From Rotaria sp. Silwood1 (Eukaryota > Rotifera > Eurotatoria > Philodinida > Philodinidae), in contig CAJNOP010000015.1 in the NCBI GenBank assembly GCA_905250075.1, positions 3,091,340 through 3,155,339 on the forward strand: DNA of 64,000 nt, in the 5' to 3' direction. The notes under the pieces are model-generated. The model did no database searches. It was given only the letters and a program-made list of their open reading frames with translations, and had not been told where the DNA came from. The position numbers and the translations under genes are program-made. Of this stretch, positions 12,186-22,948 are shown one piece after another (position 1 is the first letter of the stretch; the number at the start of each line of letters is the position of its first letter).

Positions 12186-12376
12186 GTTGAAAGTTATAAC
12201 CGCGGTTAAAAGTTATAACCGGTGTTAAAAGTTATAACTACGGTTAAAAGTTATAACCATGGTTGAAAGTTATAACTGTGGTTGAAAGTTATAACCACAG
12301 TTAAAGGTTATAACCACGGTTAAAGGTTATAACTATGGTTGAAGGTTATAACCGTGGTTGAAAGTTATAACTCGAG
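12186..12376. repeat. 19-bp tandem repeat, about 10 copies
   Basis: Degenerate copies of a 19-bp unit close to GTTAAAAGTTATAACCACG. The core GTTATAAC is its own reverse complement and several junctions (CCGCGG, CCACGG) are near-palindromic too, so the array can pair with itself. The array sits 13 bp after the 100-N gap, so its true length is unknown. Confidence 0.9.
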
Positions 12377-12479
12377 TCATAACCATTTTAACTTTTTCTG
12401 ATTTTCTTAACTTTTAACTTTTTCAAAAAACAGTTTTAACTCCCACACTGACGGATACACTTTAGTTATATAAGTAAAA

Positions 12480-12582
12480 TGTACAGATACATTTTGTTTT
12501 AGATTTCCATTGCAAACCCTGCATCATAGAATGGTTCTAACTAGTGTTTCTAATGGAATTCTAAAACAAAATGTACAGTACA
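12480..12582. repeat. Short inverted repeat (about 31-bp arms), MITE-like
   Basis: TGTACAGATACATTTTGTTT at 12480 returns inverted at 12552-12582 with few mismatches around a 40-bp spacer. Further pieces rich in TGTACA and CAGCGTGTA continue to about 12820 (for example TACACGCTG and GTGTACAGCAG), suggesting overlapping remnants of one family. Confidence 0.6.
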
Positions 12583-13214
12583 CGCTGTTTTGGATAAGCA
12601 AAGTGTACAGCAAAATGTACACAGACATTTACATCACCGAAGTGAAGCGAAAGAGCAAAAAAAGAAAAGAAAAAGTTCTAGTATGAACAAAGATATTTTA
12701 TAAAATTTTCCAGAATAATGTACACGCTGCTTTTTTAAGTAAAGTGTACAGCAGCGTGTATTTTCATAGCTGCAGATGTTTGTACATTTTGCTTCCGCTG
12801 TGTACACTTGCCATTAGAAACTCTTCTCTTGACCGCTGAGATGATTCATATTTAAAAGTAATATCCATTCGAATTAAACAGATGTCACTGTAAATTGGAA
12901 CACTTAAAATTTTTATAATCATTAATATTTTTTTTAAAGTAAAATTTTAAATAAAAATTTTTATAAAATTCTCTAAAAAAAATCTTCTTCATTAAAATTC
13001 ATATCCATCCAAAAAATATTCTTCTTAAATTGGATTGGTCAATTAAAAACTCGAATTTCTTCATATTGATTTGTCTTGTTTATTTTGTCATATTCGATAG
13101 TTTTAAGCAAAAATAAAACAAAAAAGTCCAACTTCTAAACTATATTTTCTTTTAAAATTCTAGATCTTTATCGATTTCACGTAAATAATATTATCATATT
13201 GAACTTCTCTAAAC

Positions 13215-13589
13215 ATGGCTACAAAAGATCCAACTAGTGGTAAAATTCCAGCTCAAGCTGGTGCTGGTGACCAACAAGAATATAAAATACGTATAACATT
13301 AACATCAAGAAATGTTAAATCACTTGAAAAAGTTTGTGCTGATTTAATACAAAAGGCTAAAGATGAAGACATCCGTGTCAAAGGACCAGTTCGTATGCCA
13401 ACAAAAGTTTTACGTATAACAACACGTAAAACACCATGTGGTGAAGGTTCAAAAACATGGGATCGTTTTCAAATGCGTATACATAAACGTGTTGTCGATT
13501 TACATTCAAAATCGGAAATTGTTAAACAAATTACATCAATTAGTATTGAACCTGGTGTAGATGTTGAAGTAACAGTTGCCGATACATAA
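13215..13589 (+). CDS. RpS20: 40S ribosomal protein S20 (uS10)
   Basis: Intronless 124-residue protein of the cytosolic small subunit. The family core is unmistakable: [57 protein letters not shown], and the C-terminal [15 protein letters not shown]. Human S20 is 119 residues; the few extra residues are in the low-complexity N-terminus, which is variable. The start at 13215 is the first ATG and begins [10 protein letters not shown]. An AATAAA at 13627-13632 is a plausible polyadenylation signal. MCCC2 begins about 290 bp downstream on the same strand. Confidence 0.97.
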   Translation: MATKDPTSGKIPAQAGAGDQQEYKIRITLTSRNVKSLEKVCADLIQKAKDEDIRVKGPVRMPTKVLRITTRKTPCGEGSKTWDRFQMRIHKRVVDLHSKSEIVKQITSISIEPGVDVEVTVADT

Positions 13590-13880
13590 ACAACATATAC
13601 ACACAAAACAAACAATTTATTTCAACAATAAAGAAATGACATTAGGATTTTAACATCAAAATATATTATTTTGTCTTTTCTTCTTTTTATTGTTGATTTT
13701 GTTTTGTTTATATCAAATAAACATACATACACACAAAAATAAAAAAAATCATCAACAGTAACAAGATAATTATTAAAAAAAATGATATAATATTTCTTTT
13801 TCTTTTTTTTGATAAACGAAATCTTGTCAATCATTCTAGACATATTTGAAAAAGAAGAAATAAAGAACAAAAAAAAAAAT

Positions 13881-16800
13881 ATGAAACATTTATTATCAAT
13901 TGTAAAACGAACTTCATTAGGTCGATTACAATATTATCGTTCTTTATCATCTACAGTAAATAATTATAATCAATTATCAACTACATGTGACTCTCAATTA
14001 GATATTTATAAGGTATTTTATTGTAAAACAAAAAAAAATATGTATATATATATATAGATATTGTATCTTAAAATTAGAATAGTGTACAAGTTTTGCACGA
14101 TAGAATAATATAAAATATTAGCAAATTTTTACTTAATCAAAAAATAGAAGATACAAAAAGAGTTTAGTCTGTACATCTATCTAAATACGAACGAGATTTC
14201 GATTCGACCCTTTTATTTTCGGATAATACAAAAAGAAAATCCTTTCATTGTAGAATTTTTATTTGTAAATTTGTTTCTGAATGAAATATTGGTCTATTGT
14301 AGCTTTAATCGATCTTCAAAAGGTTTGTGTTCTTGTTGTATGATGAATGGGTATCTAAATTTGAACAAAAAAAACAGAACATATATTCTTCGGACGATAT
14401 GTTTTTTGAGCACCAAATGAAAAAAAAACAATGTAAAAAAGATGACTTATGTCTTAAACAGATAGAAATTATAGTATACACATATAAAATCATTCAATTG
14501 TGATAAGGTCAACTCGAATTGACGATTTACTGATCAAGGGGCACAGGCTGAGAGTATGTATTGGTGTGGCTATAGAGTAATGAGATCTACGTCTTAACCT
14601 TCACTCACACCCAAGATACTATTTTGTAGGCGTGAGAGTGAGGATGAAGGTCGGGGTGTAGACAAGGAGGAAAAGCGGATCCTCAGATTCTTGGATCCTC
14701 CGGATCCTTTTAAATCCCAGTTTGGATTCTTTCAGATCCTAGGATCCGCTTTTTCCCCCTTGGGTGTAGGTTAGGACGTAGATCTCATTACTCTATAGCC
14801 ACACCAATACATACCCTCAGCCTGTGCCCCTTGATCAGTAAATCGTCAATTTGAGTTGATCTTATCACAATTGAATGATTTTATATGTGTATACTATAAT
14901 TTCTATCTGTTTAAGACATAAATTGTCTTAGTTTTCTGGTGCTCAAAAGACATTTTTTCGATTTAATTATATGGCTTAAGTTCTTATAACTGAAGGATTG
15001 CTTCTTCTTATTTCTATGAAAAAAAAAAAAACAAATGATAAATTAATAAGTATCACTAATAAAATACTATTGAATGAAATTAATCAAATATAATTCAATG
15101 AAAAAAAATTTTTTTTTTTTTTGTTCATTTAGAGTAATTATGAAGCAATGACAAAAACTGTTGGAGAATTAAAAACAATTATAAAACGTATTACATTAGG
15201 TGGTAATACAGAAGCTCGTGAACGACATACATCAAAAAATAAATTATTAGTACGAGATCGTGTTGATAAATTACTCGATCCAAAGTTTGTTATTTCTTAT
15301 GAATAATTATTTTATTTTTTCAATTTATCTTTAAAAAAAAAATATACATAGTACTCCATTTCTTGAATTTTCACAATTAGCTGGTTATTTATTATATGAT
15401 GATGATGAAGTTCCTGCTGCTGGTATTATAACTGGTATAGGACAAGTTGAAGGGTAAATCATTGAAAATAAAATTATATAAATGATAAGAAAATTTGTTT
15501 TTAGACGAGAATGTGTAATTATTGCTAATGATGCAACTGTTAAAGGTGGTACATATTATCCTATGACAGTAAAAAAACAATTACGTGCTCAAGAAATAGC
15601 ACGAGAAAATCGATTACCTTGCATTTATCTTGGTAGTATTAATAGATATAGAAAAAAAAAACAAAACAAAAATTTCATATTAAGTTTAGTTTTTTAGTTG
15701 ATAGTGGTGGTGCTAATTTACCACGTCAAGCTGATGTATTTCCTGATAAAGAACATTTTGGACGTACTTTTTATAATCAAGCAACAATGAGCGCCTTAGG
15801 TATACCACAAGTAAGTAAACTAAAAATCAACAGATTAAAAAAAAGTGTTTGTTTGTTTGTTTTTCAATATTTAGATTGCTGTTGTTATGGGTAGTTGCAC
15901 AGCTGGTGGTGCTTATGGTACGTTAAATGTTTAACAAATTGTATGTGTCTTTTTAAAAGTAGTTTTCAAATTTCTATATAATCTAGCTGTTTAATATGTG
16001 TTTTAGCTGATGAAAAATAAGTAAATATTTTATATCAGGACTTTGTCCTATTCGAAGAATGATCACTTAAAAAAAAAAAAAGATTTTTTTATAATTGTTT
16101 AATTCAGAGATATTGTTCAAATATCTAAATCTTGCCTCGAACAGCATTTGAATGTTCATGAGTCAAATCAATTATAAAATATTTGAAGATTTCTACAAAT
16201 TATAGAAAAGAATTGCACAATCAGAAATTCTTAGGAAAGAAGACTGTAAAAAAAAAACAAATGTTTGTTCGATTGTGAAAACGAATCATTCCATACCTCT
16301 TCCAGATGTTTCAATCTATTCAGGACGATAAATCTCTCTTCTAACTGTACTCTTGAACCTACTACTATTAACAAAAGTATGAATATATTCATATCTTTCC
16401 TATCTTTACATATTTTTATTATATAAAATGAAATATATTGTTTAATATAGTTCCGGCTATGGCTGATCAATCAATAATTGTTCGTCAACAAGGAACTATA
16501 TTTCTTGCTGGTCCACCATTAGTTAAAGCAGCTACAGGTGAAGTTGTATCAGCAGAAGAACTTGGTGGTGGTGATCTTCATTGTCGGTTAGTTATCATTA
16601 TTTTCTAATATAATAATAAAATATATATATAATAAAATAGTCAATCGGGTGTAACAGATTATTATGCAATGGATGATGCTCATGCTTTGCATTTAACACG
16701 GCGTATTGTTGCAAATCTCAATTATATAAAACCTCAACAAGTGTGCTAAATTTTGTAATTCTATTTCTATGTATTTAGTATTATAATTGTTTTTTAAGGT

Positions 16801-19355
16801 TGTTATGAAACCATCAATAGAACCTCTTTATCCAGCTGATGAATTATATGGTATTGTAGGTGATAATCTCAAACGAGTATATGATGTTCGAGAAGTATGT
16901 TTATTTAAAATTAATTATTGTATATTGTATTTTTCTATATTTAAGGTCATTGCTCGAATTGTTGATGGAAGTGAATTTGATGAATTTAAAAAATTATTTG
17001 GTGAAACACTTGTTACTGGTGAACAAAAAAAAAAAAAAACGAAAAATTTTTTTTTGATCAAGTTTTTCAAAAACAAACAAAGAATTTTTTGTTTTTCTAT
17101 TTTTGATTTAGGTTTTGCACATATTCATGGATATCCAGTTGGTATATTAGGTAATAATGGAGTTCTTTTCTCTGAATCAGCTCTTAAAGGTGCACATTTC
17201 ATTGAATTATGTTCTCAACTTAAAATTCCATTATTATTTCTACAAAATATAACTGGTAAACTTAATTAGATAAACAAAAAAATTATTAAAATTGATTAAT
17301 AGGTTTTATGGTTGGACGTGACGCTGAAGCTGGTGGTATTGCAAAACATGGTGCAAAACTAGTTAATGCTGTAGCTTGTTCTCAAGTACCCAAGATTACT
17401 GTAATCATTGGAGGTTTGTTTATTATAATTATTTATTTTTTTTTTTTCAAATATATTTATTTATAGGAAGTTATGGAGCAGGCAATTATGGCATGGCTGG
17501 AAGATCATATAGGTAATAAAAACAAGTAACGTTCGTCGGTTCGACTCACTTGACCCTCGACTGTATCAGACAGACGTATACAAATCTTATCCATGGACAC
17601 CCAGTTATGAAACAGCTGATTAAGGGAGAACTTATCACATATGTCAGATTGACTGAATTTTCATTCTGAAAAATTGAATTGGTTGAAAATTCAATATTAA
17701 AAGCACGAGAATCGAATATTTAGCCAACGTTTTTTATGATGTTTCACCTTCCACTATGACAAAAACTTATTTTATTTGATATAACCGTTCCTACACTCGA
17801 GAAAAAATTTATTTTCTCAAAAAAAACCTTTTCTCCTGAATCCAAAAAAATTCAATTCAAAATTTCGAGAAGCTGACCTCAGATTCGGATTCTTCGACCT
17901 TGATTTGTTTTCGTCAACCTTTATATAATATCGTTATTTTCGCAAAAAACTCTTTCCTCCACCTAAAAGATCAATTGAAAATTTAAAAAAACTGACTTCA
18001 GATTCGGATTTCCCGACCCCGATTTACTTTCGTCAACCTTTACCGAAAATTTTCTAAAGTGGAAGTTTTTTTGACCCCGATGCAGACACACACAAACTAT
18101 TTTTTTTTCATATGACCCTCCCTACAGTCGAGGGAACAAAAAATTAATCAAGGCCTCTTTGTAAAAGAAAAACAAAAAAGTATTGCCAGTTTTTCATCAG
18201 AAAAATCGAAATTCAGATGATCGTGTGAGAATCTGATCGTTCATAAACGATATGAAAAACAGAATATGTTCTCGATTTTTCTCAGTTTATGCTTTTCTAA
18301 TCATGCATTCAAGAATTCTTAAAGGAGTTTTATTGTAAACTTATAACTGTTTTTTTTAATTTTTTGCAAGAACATACAAAACTTCAGCGTCTGATTTTTC
18401 AGTTAAATATTTTCATTATTAATATGAAAAAGTATTTCTATAAGTAATGAATTGGCCGAAAATTTCCAGATAACATATTTTGAAAATGTTTCCAAGAAAC
18501 CAAAAGCTCTTGTTTATGACAAGAATTTTGTGTTCTTTCTGAATGTAAGTTTCTTGAAATCAGTACAATTTCGAAGTAAATATCTACACCTTTATTCATA
18601 TATCAGTTTATCAAATAGATGTTACTCTATAAAATATTTTACTATAGGTCGCTTCAATTATCGTTTCTCTCAAATCTTCATTTTTTTTTCGAAAAAGACT
18701 AACTTTTTGACCCAAACGTATTTTGTATAGAAAGAAGCTCTTGGCAAAATGTCGATGACGTCACGTATGAGGAAATTACTCCGGGTGATGTCCGCCATTT
18801 GCCTTCATATTAGACTTATAGGCAGGTCTCAATTAGATTTGTACAAAGATTACCAATATATAGTGAAAATTTTGTGTGTTTTGAATGCATCTAACTCAAG
18901 ATTGTTTTTTGGAGAAGAGACTTGAAAATTTGTTTTTTCTTTTTCAGTCCACGATTTTTATATATGTGGCCTAATGCAAGAATATCAGTAATGGGTGGTG
19001 AACAAGCTGCTCAAGTTCTTACACAAATAACTGCTGAACAACGTAAAAGACAAGGAAAACAGGTGCATTAATTATTTTGCGCACTTTTCTTTTTTTTTTC
19101 ATAATATATTTTCTTTTTATATTATCTTCGTCTGTTTCTTTTTTTTTTTAGTTCACAACTGAAGAAGAACAATCTATACGTGAACCTATTTTACGTAAAT
19201 ATGATTATGAAGGCTCACCATATTTTTCATCAGCACGTCTTTGGGATGATGGTGTTATAGATCCAATAGATACTCGACTTGTTTTAGCTCTTAGTCTCAG
19301 TGCATCCCTTAATGCACCTATACCCGATACACGTTTTGGTATATTTCGAATGTAA
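13881..19355 (+). CDS. MCCC2: Methylcrotonoyl-CoA carboxylase beta subunit, mitochondrial (15 exons)
   Basis: Carboxyltransferase subunit of the biotin enzyme of leucine breakdown, mitochondrial matrix. Exons: 13881-14012, 15133-15284, 15352-15453, 15505-15632, 15698-15810, 15875-15917, 16451-16586, 16641-16740, 16799-16894, 16946-17018, 17112-17255, 17303-17413, 17467-17512, 18948-19062, 19152-19355. All phases agree and the total is 564 residues (human 563). The N-terminus [20 protein letters not shown] is a good mitochondrial presequence. Family motifs: [87 protein letters not shown] and [19 protein letters not shown]. Exon 2 uses a GTTTGT donor. Intron 1 (1.1 kb) carries a foldback element and intron 13 (1.4 kb) also looks expanded; the rest are short. 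Nothing is broken. Confidence 0.97.
14397..14955. repeat. Foldback element in MCCC2 intron 1
   Basis: Near-perfect inverted repeat. The left arm, about 14450-14612, includes TTGACGATTTACTGATCAAG, GGGGCACAGGCTGAG and TGGTGTGGCTATAGAGTAAT. Its reverse complement occupies about 14765-14925 with few mismatches, and weaker pairing (TTTTGAGCACCA) extends to both ends given. The loop holds a cluster of GGATCC-type palindromes around 14677-14752. No open frame. Arm identity is high, so the insertion is likely recent. Confidence 0.85.
17513..18947. other. Expanded intron 13 of MCCC2 with repeat remnants
   Basis: A 1435-bp intron among introns mostly under 100 bp. Inside, a segment of about 120 bp appears twice around 17830-18050 (each with CAGATTCGGATT and TTTCGTCAACCTTTA), and CCCTCGACTGTA / CTACAGTCGAGGG pairs occur near 17550 and 18120. 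It looks like an inserted, decayed repeat; no protein-coding content recognised. Confidence 0.5.
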
Positions 19356-19410
19356 TATGTTTGTTTTCTTTTCTTAAATAAATTTCATAATTAAAAGAAA
19401 ACATAAATAG

Positions 19411-19638
19411 TTAATAATAATGACGATGATGTCCTCCTGAATGATGATAACTACCATATGAACCACTTGGAGAATAACTGTATCCTTGACTACCATAACC
19501 ATATGGTTGACTATAGTAGTTACCGTATTGTTCAGCATACATTTCTCCTAGTGCACTATTATACGCCCAACGAGCTTTTCTAGCACCTTGCCAACCCAAA
19601 TACATTGCACCAGCAGCTAGGAGCAGTTCAAGCACCAT
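19411..19638 (-). CDS. Small membrane protein with Tyr/Gly/Ser/His-rich tail
   Basis: I do not recognise this gene. The 75-residue frame starts MVLELLLAAGAMYLGWQGAR, one short membrane segment, then AYNSALGEMYAEQYGNYY and a low-complexity tail of Tyr, Gly, Ser and His (QPYGYGSQGYSYS, HHSGGHHRHYY). It ends 56 bp from the stop codon of MCCC2, so the two genes are convergent and their 3' UTRs probably overlap. Organised composition (membrane segment plus biased tail) and a higher G+C than the flanks argue for a real gene; the start is the only in-frame ATG before the membrane segment. Confidence 0.6.
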   Translation of the reverse strand: MVLELLLAAGAMYLGWQGARKARWAYNSALGEMYAEQYGNYYSQPYGYGSQGYSYSPSGSYGSYHHSGGHHRHYY

Positions 19639-20201
19639 TACTCGTGACTGAGTGTGGTAGAGAAAAAAAAATGATGTTTATTACTATTCAAATACAAGTT
19701 TTGTGTTCTTTATATATATATATATATCGCTACTCTGACGTCATTGAAGCATGACAATCTATCGTAGGCAAATAGTATGTAGTTGCAGAAAAAAAAATAT
19801 GTGAGAAAATAAATCAGATATAAATGAGGCAAAATATTACTTTTATAATTGTAATGAATGTTTACAAGAAAAGGCAATAGGTATGATTATTAAAAATGCA
19901 AATATTCATTATAAAATTTGGACAACCTTATTTTCGATTGTGATCTATCTACAGACAAATACTGTTTTCATGATATAGAATGAAAAAATTTTTATCAGTA
20001 ACAGTCAATAAATGTACTTCTATGATATGTATTGGTTTTCATTATGTTTTGTTCTATAATATACAACAGTCCTATGATTAATTAGTGATTATATTATTTA
20101 TTTATTAGACTTTGTACTCGATTCTGTTTTTTTTGTTAATATCAAACTCAAATTAAAATCGTTCTTCTCCATCCTTACTTTCTCATATACAGACAATACT
20201 A

Positions 20202-20775
20202 GAATTATTCAACAAGATTTATTTTCAAACTATTTAACCCTCGAAAAAAATCTAAATAATTATTCGAGTAGAAAAAATTGTTTCAAACAAAAATAGAAGG
20301 AAATAAAAATTATTATCAAATTCTCACAGACAGTCTCCAAAAAGCAAAAATTCTAATTTTTTTAGCATCTGGCATGTATAAATCTAATTTTATTTAAACT
20401 AGTTATAACGATAGAGCAAATGATTATTTACAAAATGAGACATCTCCGAGTTCTATATGACATTTTTTGGCTGAGACATAACAATGTTACGAAGGCATCC
20501 AAAGTCATTTTTTTCTACTTCTTACAAAACAACTAATTTGATCTTTTATCAGATTATTGTATCTTAACCAAAAACATCATAGGAAACTCGGAAATGTTTC
20601 ATTTTTTTTTAAGAGAATCATTTGCTCTATTATTCTAACGAGTCTGAATAAAATTAGATTTATGCGCTCTACGTGTTGAAAAACAATTTTTCCTACTCAA
20701 ATCATTATGTAGGTTCTTTCTAACGTTTGAGTCAGCGGAAAAAAATTGAAAAAAAAAACCTTGTTGAATAAATTT
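20202..20775. repeat. Foldback repeat, about 570 bp
   Basis: Left arm pieces ATTATTCAACAAGATTTATT, TATAAATCTAATTTTATT, GATAGAGCAAATGATT and GAGACATCTCCGAGTT recur in reverse complement and reversed order near 20755, 20655, 20615 and 20590. Arms are imperfect with small gaps; spacer is about 90 bp. No coding content. Confidence 0.7.
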
Positions 20776-22744
20776 CGTACACATTATGTACTTTTTTTTT
20801 AAAAGATTTCACAGTAATAAAATACAAAATTAATAGCTCTTGTAATATGATGACAGTTGATGAACAATAAATACAATTGAAATAAAAAGAGAATTCTATA
20901 TATGTCAGTTTATGTTGTTTTGATGTTAATTGATCAGAAACATCGTGTCTAAGCTACAGATAAATGTGTTTCATAAAATCTCAAGACGTAGAAAAAACAA
21001 AGTTGATATAGACTCTCGATTTGCAAATACTTTCTTCTAGAAAATATATGAAGCGGAGATGATTTTGCACTTTTTTTGTGTAAAAATTGATTTAAAAAAA
21101 AAATGAAAAGTACATTTTGTTGTATGTATCAAAGCTTTTTTCTCTCAACATAAATGATCGATAACAGATCGTATTCAGAGGTGTTTGAGGTCTATGACTC
21201 ATACTCTCACCACCTTTGGAATGAAAAGAATTTTGCATACAAAGTTTAATCGTAGTGCAAAAACAACGAACTTTATGAATTTTCCTTTGGAACACAATAC
21301 ATATCATTTATCTTTTGAATTTTATCTCATATGTAAGCTTATTGAAAAAAAAACAATTTAGTGTCCAATGTTAATGGAAAAAGAAGGAAGAATATTCCTG
21401 CTTTTCCACTGCTTTCCGGTATGAAGTACAATCGGGTGGCAAACTCAATAGTTCGATATCTTTTCTATAACTATGACTAGCCTTTTAGCATTGGACAGAA
21501 AGCTGGTCTGACCAAGATTTATCATGCAAAGGTACGTGACAATGTATTCATCACGCTATCGAATGGTCAAATTCGAAACAAATAGTTGTTAGTGAATTTT
21601 CTAGAATCATTCCATGGATTTTGATACTAAGGTTTGCATACAGTACGTCGTGGTTATGTGTCGTACAACGCGACATTCAGTAATGGAAGTCAATGTTTAT
21701 TGAAAATTAACTTATTAGAAGTTCGCTTTCATATGTAAATATGCATGTTTTTGATAATACTAGATAAGATGAATACGAAAAGAACTTTCTACAGCTTGAT
21801 TATGTTAATTATGATAGTTTTGTTCAATTTACTATATTTATACAGAAACTCTATGACTTCTTATTTGGACATAGTCGGATAAGAATATCAGTGGCTCTAG
21901 AGAACCATTAATTTCTTTTGATTTATCAGGTAAAATTTTGTGACAAATAAAAAATGACAAAATTTTCAACAGTAAAATTCAATATTCTATTTTATTTGAA
22001 ATTCGTTTTGTTTTATATTTTTAATACTTTCTACCTTAACAAATCTCTTTCATATAAACTAATTTTCATGATTAATAAATGTAGTTTCAATGAAGTATGA
22101 ATGTACAAAAGTTTCGTTTCATTGTTTGTCAATGCTTATCAAATTTTCATAGATAGTTGCAATATGAATAAAAATGACAACTAACATAATACGATAGAGT
22201 AATCGATGCTCTATTTAACTATCAATGTGCAGCTTGGGTCGAGTCAATGAGTTTGATCCATGTCAGACACTATTAACTATATTAAATTAAGAAATAAACG
22301 AGGTTTTATGAAAAAATACAGCGAATTGAACATAGTCATCCAATATATATCGTAATCAAATAGTCTTATTAACTTTAACAGTTTTGTTTTGACATTATTG
22401 TTTTAGGACAATTTTTTATTATATTATTCGACTACTTCATTTACATTCTTCGTTGATTCATAAGTGATGCACTTCTCTGACTGATGACATCATAGAAAGA
22501 GTTTTGAACGTTTTCTTTTTTTTTTTATACATATCTTATAAAATGACTTCATTCACATTTCTGCAATGAATTTCTCGAATTGTATAAGAGAAGATAAATT
22601 TTATGTAGTTTTTAAGAGTTCTTTCAAAATCAGTTTTTTTTTGTCTACAGCTTTTTGAAAAAATTTAAGAAGAAATGCGAAAATTTTATATTTGATACAG
22701 TTTGATTCTTGATTCCAAATATCTAAATATGTATCTATTTCAAG

Positions 22745-22948
22745 TCTACTATCAACCTATGTCACGACCATATCCATTTTAGGTCATTTGATATAAGCTT
22801 ATTTAATAATAAAATTCGCATACTGCATTGTACTTCATTGATACTCAAATCTTGAAGTATGATTAAGTATCGAAACTTTATTGCTAAATAAAATTATATC
22901 AAATGACCTTAAAGTAATATGTTCGTGACATACATTGATAGTAAATTT
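22745..22948. repeat. Short foldback (MITE-like) repeat, about 200 bp
   Basis: CTACTATCAACCTATGTCAC and AGGTCATTTGATATAA on the left are matched in reverse complement by TTATATCAAATGACCT and GTGACATACATTGATAGTA on the right. Arms are about 80 bp with few mismatches around a loop of about 45 bp. Confidence 0.8.
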
